From Riptortus pedestris (lineage: Eukaryota > Arthropoda > Insecta > Hemiptera > Alydidae): a stretch of 64,000 nt of DNA. The DNA lies in the NCBI GenBank assembly GCA_019009955.1, contig CM032228.1:126599001-126663000 (forward strand), given 5' to 3'. The translations under genes were made by a program, and so were the position numbers. Shown here piece by piece: positions 12,569 through 23,176 of this stretch (its first letter is position 1; each line of letters starts with the position of its first letter). The notes below the pieces were generated by a model that was given only the letters and a program-made list of their open reading frames with translations, was not told the origin of the DNA and did no database searches.

Positions 12569-15500
12569 AGTGTAGTGTGTATACAATCATAGTTATTTAT
12601 TTTTAAAATAATGATAGTCTAATAAATATTTATTATTCCAGGAGTATTGTAACTGCCACAATTCTATACAGTAATAATGCTGTAATCGACTTGGAAGAGT
12701 TGCAGAAAAAATTTGCATCAACCAAAAATGTATCATCTGTAATAATTAACGAAAGAGTAGTTAGCGAAGTAAGTGCAAACATCGCTTTTGGTGTGAATTT
12801 GTCGTAAATCGTCTATGTATGTAAGGTCTCTCTAACAGCTAATCCATATACAGAGCAATTCTTAATATATAAGGTTTATTCTAATACGAGTCCGTACATC
12901 CAATATTACAATGAAAGTTGGTTTAATTCCATCATAAACAAATTTTAAATAGAGAGAGACATGAACTACAATTGATAGAACTGGCCTTCCGCGGAGAATA
13001 AGGCAGCTCACAGAAATAGGTTACTTACGATGATTTGAGTTTAAGTAAGCAGTAGTAACGAGTCTTTTTAAATCTCTGTACCAATTATTACAAAACCTTT
13101 AATAAATTTGTGAATAATTGAAGCTTATCAACCAGTGACATAAATTTACTTGTCTTGTGGACGAAGTACGGGAATAATTTAGCAAATTTGTCAGTAATCC
13201 CATTGTTGGCGATACCAATAAGACTGAATTGTTCTCTGATACCTACGACTGTATGGGGTAAATTATTAGAGGTGGAGGGTTGAATTTTAACTCATGGCAG
13301 GTAGCCTTTAAGCCAAATAAAATGATATTGGATTATCAATGTAAATAGTTTTAAGCTACTTTAGTGACTTTTGTTTTTTCTTCTTTCATCAAACATGTAA
13401 GTATGCTTCATAAAGCTTTAATTTTCATAAATCTCAGGAATTCATTAATACTTTTTCTAGAATATTCTAAGTAACTTGTTTGAGAAGTTAGCAGAGCCTC
13501 GACTTCAATCAAGTTTCTGTCTTTTAATTCTTTTTCAACCATTACTTTGTACACTTGACACATCCTGTTCATGTCAACAAGTAGGGCAGGTTTGCATCAA
13601 ACAAACCATCAGCGAAAACATTTGGAATTTCATTAACAATTGGATCTATATTCGGTACGGTCAAGTCATTTCGTAAGGGAATGTTCCCAGAAGGGGCAAA
13701 TACCGTGTCATTATCAATTCGGTTAACTCTAGCTCAATTCCGTAATCCCAACTGCCGAAGAAAGTAAATCATCCGCAATGTGAACTATATCGAGTTCGAT
13801 GTAAACAGATTTACACTTTAAGTCACATTGATATCAATATTTCACTAACAAGGTACAATATTGTTTGGAAATTCTCAGAAACTACTATTTAAAAAGTGGA
13901 GTTTGATGGCTAAATTAGGATTATTAGATTCAAATTCTTGGCTGACTGAAAATTTTGCAACAGTCTACTTTCAACCTTTGTGGTTTACCATTTATAGATT
14001 GTGACAGCATACTTCACAGATTAAACTTGATATAAACTGTATAACGAAAATAATGTATTTAGTTTACGCCACAATCATTAAAACATGCTGTGTCCCTTTG
14101 AACTTGTTTGTTATTTAGGGATATGACTTATTTGCTTACTGCTCTACTTTTCAAAGTCGGTATCATACTTTAGCAACTTTATCGGTCTCTCATGCTTGAA
14201 TCGGTTCTTTACATTTCTCCTGTTGTTACATTCTTGTGCCCAATGGCTTTCACTAGCGCATTTAATTTAAATTAAAATGATCAGCTTTTAGAAAACGTAA
14301 TAATCTAATAAACGAAAAATACGGGATGGATATTGAGAACATGCCGAAGATGACGTTCTGTGAATATCCGAAGAACTCCTGAGATACCTTTGTTGGTGAT
14401 CACGTGGAGCATGACAAACAGGTGACGTTTAGTGTGTTTCCCCCCTGGAACTATAAATTGAAAACTTTGAAGAAAAGTAGTTTAATTTCTTTGCTCTGAA
14501 GTCTAGAGGCTTCTAAAGCTATAGCCTATTTGTAATAAATGATTGTCTATACTATTGTATGGAATACCTTGAATCTTCTGTGGCCTTAGGAGCACGCCTG
14601 CCACGAATATTTTCTGTTTGTATTTACATTTGTTTATTGTTATTTATTTGAGAAAACATTTCGAACAATAACTATGTAATGAAAAAATAATTTATTATAT
14701 TCTTTTCAACTGCATTATTAAAACAATGTTTTGGGGTTTTCTAATAGAAAAGGATATAGATTAATTTATTTCTGATTATAGGCCACTGAATCAAGCGAAG
14801 TACGAGTAATATTCTGGATATTGATTGTACTCCTGCTACTCTTCCTATTAGCTTTGATTATTCTCCTTCTATGCTGCCTCTGCCCTTGGTGTCCATATTA
14901 CGCCCATATCAACAGGTATGTACAAATTAAGACGAAAGACCCTCGCTCCTTATTCTAATGAATGTTTTGGGATATAATAAATTCACTTCACCGTTGGGAC
15001 TTCCACAAAATCCAAGTTTTTCTTTAAAAGACAGAAAAAAAACCAAAACGCATTTTATAAAAACTACTTAAACGTCAACATGCATGTAATTTAAAATTTA
15101 TTCATTTAAAAAAAAATGTATTCACAGTGGTGTTACCAGGATGTAGATTTATCTATTGTAAACCTTCACGTGGGAAATCTGTTTATTTTACGCAGCCAAT
15201 AGTCAATAACCGTATCTTCCAAAAGTGTCTATCTATCACTTATCAATAGGCCTGTATTTCCTTACAAAATATCCTCCTTTCTTTGTGGTTATTTTTGTTT
15301 TCTGCTCTAATCGTCCTTCTTCCATTATTCGCTACACAATTGTCATACGTTAGTATTATTCAGGAGTCTGGTAGCTCTAAAGTTGGGCTGCATCGGTCTT
15401 CAAAATTCGAAAGAGCCAGACACTGGGTGACGTCTCTACGTGGCTTGTCTACTACGCATCTTGCTCGTAACGCCTACAGTTTATTCTTGTATCTATTGAT

Positions 15501-15996
15501 TTATTTTGTGTGTGTGTGTGTGTGTGTCTTTTTACTGTTTGCCAGAACTGAGAGGTTGTGGCATAGCATTGGTCCTCGTATTGGCGTCTAGTGCCGTGCG
15601 TAAGTATCGCTTGTCTGTGAGTGTCTTTATTACGCTAATCTCTCAAGTCCCGCCCTAGTGAAGTACAAGATCTGTCTCTCCACGCTTCGTCGTGCGTCAA
15701 AGTTACAAAAAAGTTACGATCTGAGAATCTAATGAATGTCCCCCCCCCCCATGTCCCTGTTGCTCTCTCAGATCAGTGTCTCGTTAAGCTCACAGTTGTA
15801 GTATCGCTCAGCTATATCTTGGCTCGGTGTTTTAGCTCCAGCTAGCTTCTGCATTCTCTGTTTCTCTATATATTGATAGGGAATTTGAATTTAAACAGAA
15901 AAGCTAGACATTCATTTCATTTTGTCCTTAGTTCTCTGGGTAGAAGACGGGACGATATAAAAAAGAATTTGAGATCTTGAAGTTCTAGCATCTCCC

Positions 15997-16043
<47 letters not shown>

Positions 16044-16215
16044 GTGTGTGTGTGTGTGTGTGTGTTCTTAATATTTTCATGGCAAGGGTCACCAACAAAA
16101 AACATTTTTTCTGCGCAAACCTTATTGATACCCTCCTACATGTTTCGTGGCCTACATGCTACCTCTTCAGGGTCTATCCATTTCTGAAGTGCTTGTTTCC
16201 CTCTTAACTACCTCC

Positions 16216-16276
<61 letters not shown>

Positions 16277-19200
16277 CGTAACAACTGGTCTCAGAAGTGG
16301 GATTGCAAAATTAAAATCAACGAAAATGAAGTTTGAAGAACTAAAAGGCTAAATTGGATCTGCCAACAACAGGAAACAAGGCTGAACTACAAAGGCGGTT
16401 GACAGATGAATTGCAAAGACGAGGAATTGATATAAGTGCTCATGAGTTTGACAGTAAGGAAGACGTTGCTGTAAGTACTCCTATCTCAAGTAGCAATTTG
16501 GATTTAAATTCAATTTTGCCTGCAATGATGGAAAAAATAGCAGATAATAACCAGAAACTCTTAGAGGCTTCTAGAGCTAATTGCGAAAGGCTAGAAGAAA
16601 AATTCCAGGAAGCTTCTAGAAGCAACAGTGAGAAAATCTTAGCGGAAGTCAGACAACAATTCCATGAATCTTCAAAAAGTAACAGCGAGATAATCTTAGC
16701 GGAAGTCAGACAAGAATTCCAGGAAGCTTCTAGAGCTAATTACGAGAGATTAGAAGAAGCTTCTAGAAGCAACTGTGAGAAAATCCTCACGAAGGTCAGA
16801 CAGGAACTTCAGGAAGCTTCTAGAACAACAAACCAAAAACTCCACGAAATATCAGAGGTATTGGACAAACGAGTGGGAGTAATAGAGCAGAGAGTCGGCG
16901 AGTTTGATGAAAAACAAATGAAGAAGAATGTTGAAGAGAAAATGACCAACCTAGAAAGAAAGATGGACGATGAAATACGAGAGCTACAATTCCAAATGGA
17001 TAATCTATATGTTCGAGAGGGTCCGGTGAGGCTCATTTCAGAACATTCCAGCAATATAAAGACCCCAACTTTTGACGGTAATGTACCATTTAATGTTTTT
17101 AAATTCCAATTTGAGACGGTGGCCAGTAGAAACGGATGGAATATTGAAGAGAAAGCGGTAGAATTGATTTTGGCACTGAAGGGAACCGCTGCCTGGAGAG
17201 TTTACCGGCCGCTTGCAGGAATAATTATGAGGACATTACCTTACAGCACAAGTTTGGTGGTGAGCATAAGCGAGAACTGTACAGGATGGAGTTACGGGGC
17301 AGAGTGCAAAAACCGAATGAGACGCTCCAAGATTTTGCCATGGAAAAATCCTACTGACTTACCCAGGTGAAAATCATCCGTTCTTAGATCAGTTCAAGAT
17401 TGAAGCATTTGTGAATGGTATTCGAGATCCAGATGTTAAATTTGCGGTATGCGCTATGCAGAAATCATCCTTTGCTGAAACCATCTCTTATGCGCTACCC
17501 CAGGAGACCGCTAAAGTAATTTCAAAACCACAATTCTACAAGGTGCGACGTCTTGAGACTGATATTCAAAATGACGCCCAAATGTCAAGGAGTGACATAG
17601 AAGAATTAGTCAAGCGAATAATGGAGGAGCAAAGTAACAGATCACGCTCAAAGTGCTTCAACTGCGGCAAGGCCGGCCATTTTCAACGTAACAGTAAATC
17701 ACCGAAGAAAAGGACAAGATCTGTTTCGCCACCAAGGGAGAACAAACGGACGAATAAACCCCAAATCTCAAGAGACACCGTTAAACTAAAGCGAGCTAGC
17801 ACTGAGGGGCAAGAGCTAGCTCCTACAACCGCTGGCCCCACAATCTCCATTTCCATAATACAACAACAAAATAGCAACCTTAGAGCTCGTGGACTCATTA
17901 ACGGAAGGAAGCAGATCCTCACCATAGACACAGGGGCGTCGCAGTCCATATTTAGGCCCAATTTGGTAAAAGGATCAGTGGAACCATAAAACGACGTTCG
18001 ACTGCGCACTGCTACTGGGGAATCAGCCACCGTCTACGGAAGAGCTAAGGTTCGACTGACTATCGCCAACAGTAGCGCCGATCATGTATTTGTTGTCACC
18101 GACATAGTGGACGAAGTGATCATCGGTGCAGCCCACGGTATCAATCTGCACATGGGTGAACAAGTTATGATCTGGCGCAACGTCGAGATACCCTTGGATG
18201 TTGGATATGAGAGCAAGACCACAGTAAGGAGGCTATTTACCATCGGACGCCAGAAATTACCACCCCAGTCGGAAACATTAGTATGGGCGCGTGTGGAAGA
18301 AGATTGTGAGGATAACCGGTTGTGGGTAGTGGAACCAAAAGAACTTAAAGACGACGTCATAACAGCTAAAGCCCTCGTGAAAACCTGTGACGACGGACGA
18401 GTTCCGGTGAGAGTACTAAACCTATCCAACAATGAGAAGATCATTAACAAAAATTTTGAAATAGGTCAATGTGAGCCAGCAGAAGCAATAATTAACTGTG
18501 CCAAAAATTCAGAATGCCCGAAAATGACAGCCAAGGAACACGAATTACTTGCAGAAGAAGTGGAAAAATGGACGAAAGGACTAACATCACCTGAAAGAAA
18601 CAAAGCAAAGGAGTTGCTAAGAGCACATGCATCCATCTTCGCCCTAAGCCATAAAAGCCCAGGTAGAACAGCAGTAGTGAAACATGAAATAAATACCGGT
18701 GAAGAGAGACCTATAAAAGTAAAAGACTGGCCTCGACCACGAAATCTTCATGAGCTGTGTAGCTTCCTGGGGCTTTGCACATACTACAGGAGATTCGTGC
18801 CAAACTTTGCTCAGGTAGCTGCCAGCTTGCACGAGCTAACCAAAAAGTCGCGACCCTACCACTGGAGTGAGGCAACGGAAGATGCGTTCCAGAGGCTCAA
18901 GGAACTCTTGTGCACAGCACCTGTCCTTGCCTATCCAATCGCTGGACAGAAGTTCATAATTGATACGGACGCCAGTGGCTATGGAATAGGAGGAGTGCTT
19001 TCTCAAGTAGTTGATGGGGCAGAAAGAGTCATTGGCTACTACAGCAGGGTACTCTCCAAGCCCGAAAGAAATTATTGTGTTATCCGACGGGAAATCCTGA
19101 CAGCGTTAAAGTGCGTCAAGCATTACCACAAATACTTGTATGGTCAACACTTCACCTTAAGAACAGACCACTCCGCACTACGTTGGCTGCTGCAGTTCAA

Positions 19201-22200
19201 GAACCCAGAAGGTCAGCTGGCACGATGTATTGGGCGTCTGCAGAGCTATGACTTCAGCATTGGACATCGAAAAGGGGGGAAACACAAAAACGCTGATGCC
19301 CTTTCAAGACGGCCTTGCAACGTAGAATGCAAACATTGTACTAAAGCCGAGAAAGAGGAAAGCTTGATTGCGACTTACCCGTATTAGCTCAGACGAGGAC
19401 TGGTCGAAGGCTCAGAAAGATGACCCGATTCTGGCGAAGATCATATCGGCTAAGGAATGCAACAGAAGACCGACCCGTAAAGAGACATCAGCTGAAAACC
19501 CACTTGCGAAATCATACTGGGTCCAGTATAGCCTAAAACTGGTTGCTGGCTGCTTATATCGGTCTTGGAAGAGTACAGATGGCAAAACCACAACCGACCT
19601 TATTGTCGTGCCCACTTCCAAGATAAATGAGGTATTGAAGCAGTTCCATAATGGTCCCCGCGGCGGCCATCTGGGCATTACAAAAACCCTGAAAAAGATA
19701 AAACAACGATTTTACTGGGTGGGATGTCAACAATCTGTAACCGATTGGATAGCCAATTGTGAGCAGTGCATTGCAGCCAAGGGTCCAACGAGAAGAAGTC
19801 GTGGCAAACTTCAGCTGTACCACGCAGGTGCCCCTTTCGAGCGGATAGCCATCGATGTTGCTGGTCCATTCCCTGTCAGTGAGGCTGGAAACCGGTATGT
19901 CCTAGTTGTAATGGGCTATTTCAGTAAATGGCCCGAAGTGTATGCCATCCCAAACCAGGAGTTCAAAACGGTTGTAGATGCCTTTGTAAATAATTGGGTT
20001 TGCCGATACAGGGTTCCAATAGAACTCCATTCTGACCAGGGGCGAAATTTTGAATCGGCCATATTCAAGGAAATGTGTGAATTGTATGGCATCAAAAAGA
20101 CAAGAACGACACCGCTTCATCCATAATCTGATGGCATGGTCTAAAGATTTAATCGGACACTGGAGGAATATTTCAGAAAAGTGGTTAGCACACACCAAAG
20201 GGATTGGGATGTGCACATACCAAAATTACTAATGGCTTACCGGTCGGCCGTCCATGATTCCACCTCGCGTACTCCGGCGAAAATCTTATTTGGAAAAGAA
20301 TTAAGACTGCCAGCGGATTTGAAATTTGAGACCAAACCCGGACAATCCTGCGAAGACAATGGAAATACTTCCCAGGCACAGGAAGACCTGCATGAGCTCC
20401 ATGAGTTTGTACGCAACCGTATTAAAATGACAGGTGATAATATGAAAGCCAGGTATGATCCAGCAGCAAATACGGAGGGATTCACTGTAGGACAAATGGT
20501 TCTACTATTCAACCCACAACGCAAGAAAGGATTATCCCCTTAATTGCAAACGCACTGGGAGCGCCCTTACAAGGTGATCAAGAGATTGAACGACGTTGTC
20601 TACAGGATACAGAGATACCACAATCCGAGGTCTAAAATGAAAGTGGTACACCTAGAACGACTAGCCAAGTATGGCAACGGCGATATTGAGCCTATTCGGG
20701 ACGAAAAGGCTTAAGTGGGCGGCAGTGTTGCGAAAATTAAATACATGAATAATCCTTCAGAGAGAGAGTCGCGTATTCTGGAAGTGCGAGATAGATCAAA
20801 GAAACCGACAGAGGGTATAGACCCAGCCCATCGTCGAAGGGTCCAGACAATTCCCCTTCGATGTATGCCGACGACCTATATAAAGAACCAGCCAGCCGCG
20901 AGCGAGTCAGTTTTATTCTCACCTGTCTTGGTGTCCACATCTGTGCTACAGTGCGACTTAGTGCAGTGCGGTAAAGAGTGTTTTATGTGAAGTGTTGTGC
21001 CGTGACTGTAAGTAACAGTTTAGTGCCATGTTTAAGACAGTGCAGTGCCGTCTTTTTGGGAATTTCAGTGGCCGTGAGTAAATTATAGGACTGTGACTCA
21101 TTGAAGAACAGTGATGCTATCAGTGCATACTGTGAGTAGCTATTAAGAACAATTAACCAAGTGTACTGTGCATTGTTAAATAAATTGTGCAGTGATAAAA
21201 ACTGTGAAACTTGTGAGTGTTTAATTTTCCAATCCAAAGAACTCTTATTAAAAACGTTTATTACTGGTTTTGGTAATAAAAACGTAACAATATATATATG
21301 ATTACTCTGGACCCAATATTTTTTTATGCAATTATTTTAATACTAAGAATAATTTAAGGGTGAGACTTGGTGTGCCATAATTGGGACCCCTGAAGAATCC
21401 TTTGAATCGATATTCCACCTCGTAACCTTCTCCAGCGACTATAACTTTGGCATTTCAAATGGAATGCCCTACTTTTTATAGTGGATTCTTGTAGAAAATG
21501 AAATTCTAAATCGAGTTTATATCAAATTTTTCGATTTGACACCTCCTTTAGCCATAAAATGCACAAATCATTATTTCAGATATAGTACGTTTTATTGAAA
21601 AATGCTGCGACACAAAAGTTTTAGCCAACAAGATTATCTTAGAAACATGTCTATGGGAAAAGGAATGGATCAGCTTTGTATTAAAAGATTTTAAGGGGGT
21701 GGCACGGGAAGTTGGGACATCCTGTATATCATTGCATTGTATAGAGAACTAACTTTTGGACATAGAAATTCCAATAATATGTTTCGAATGTTTCGATAAG
21801 CCTAATTTTATGCAATTTTACAAAACGTAATTAAAATGGGAACTCAAACTGAAATGTATATTGCTTTAGCATGGTGCGGCGCAAGAGTTGGCTGAGGGAG
21901 AGTGCAGTTGTAGTGGCTGCAGCCAATAATGAAAAAGAAAAACTACCAGAAAAGGAAAACAAATCTGTTCAAGGTGAGTAACTCATTTAGTGATTAATCA
22001 GTACTAATAAAACTATAGTTTAAGGCAACCCAAAATTTTGACATTTACCTTTTAGCAGATTTCCCTTAAGGGGGGGTGTCCATCGATCCTACCCAGGAGA
22101 TGACGAAAATGAGGTCCGTTCAAAATTATATATATATATTTGTCTGTTAACGCTCTAGCGGTCGCAATTTTTGTTTGATCGTTACCAAACTTCATATTTA

Positions 22201-23095
22201 AGCGTTTTACGTAAAAAGAAAGATCAAGTTCGTTAATGGCTTAAATCGGACCAGTGGGAGGGGGGGTTTAGAGGGGGGATTTTTGAAAATTCAAAATATC
22301 TCCGTTATTATGCGTCGGATCGAAAAATTGTATAGAATCAATCTTATTGTAAATAAAATGTACTATAAATATGGTTCTATACATTTATTCTGTATCTTGA
22401 ATATTAACCGAGATATTTGCATTTGTATTGTGTGTGTGTGTGGTCGACGGAACCCCGCCATGTTCCGGACTCTCCGCCGAGAGCTCTGGTGGCCGTTTCC
22501 AGAACTATTCGTCCCTCGTGAATAGGTTTAGAGATCCCTTCCTACTACAGCTGTTATTAGGCGGATTTCACTATTGTAAAGCTTCACGTGGGAAATCTGC
22601 TTAGTTTACGCAGCCCCTGCATGACGGACTTTTTAGAGTGTATTGGATATCAGATGATAAGAGGTCTCATAATCGGGTAATATTGATAGCCACTGGGTTA
22701 GCCTCAATCCTATTAGGGATGCTACCTCTATTTTTTAGCAGATTTCCCTTAAGAGAAATGTGCTAAAAGTCACATAAAGCAGCCACAATTTACACAACAC
22801 GAAACAGCCGCAGCTAACTCAAGATAAAACTTAAACACTCGCACTTGTAATTAACTTTTTTTTACTATATATTAAAAGTATACGGTATTTTCCTAAATAA
22901 GGTTACCCACACCTTTTATAGAGCAAACGGCTCACGAGCCAGTCGCTATTACAAATGTAATGTAGTGCAATTGCTTTTAGCAGATTTCCCTTAAGGAAAA
23001 TCAGCTATTGAGGTTGTACTCATGACGGAATTTTCGACATTTTTCTTCAAATGTCCATCGATCCTACCGAGTAGATGACGAAAATGAGGTCCGTT

Positions 23096-23176
<81 letters not shown>

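Larger units (their letters stand above)
16277..21289 (+). mobile_element. Ty3/gypsy LTR retrotransposon, defective, 5' LTR missing
   Basis: From left: the last 7 bp of an LTR (CGTAACA, 16277-16283), a primer-binding-like TGGTCTCAGAAGTGGGAT, a gag with SAP-like start, coiled coil and zinc knuckle, protease, RNase H, integrase, a purine-rich tract and a full 3' LTR. The order protease, (RT), RNase H, integrase is diagnostic of Ty3/gypsy; no envelope gene is seen. The element is dead: it has frameshifts, in-frame stops, a deletion of the reverse transcriptase core and no 5' LTR. It lies in the cadherin intron between exons g and h, same strand as the gene. A microsatellite (TA)n abuts its left end. 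Confidence 0.9.

Noticed and set aside
16354..17370. 338-residue frame as a host coiled-coil gene
   Set aside because: Its position between a primer-binding-like site and a zinc knuckle/protease, and the SAP-like start, make it gag.
20715..20990. Open frame after pol, as a possible envelope gene
   Set aside because: It lies inside the 3' LTR; no signal peptide or membrane segment is present.
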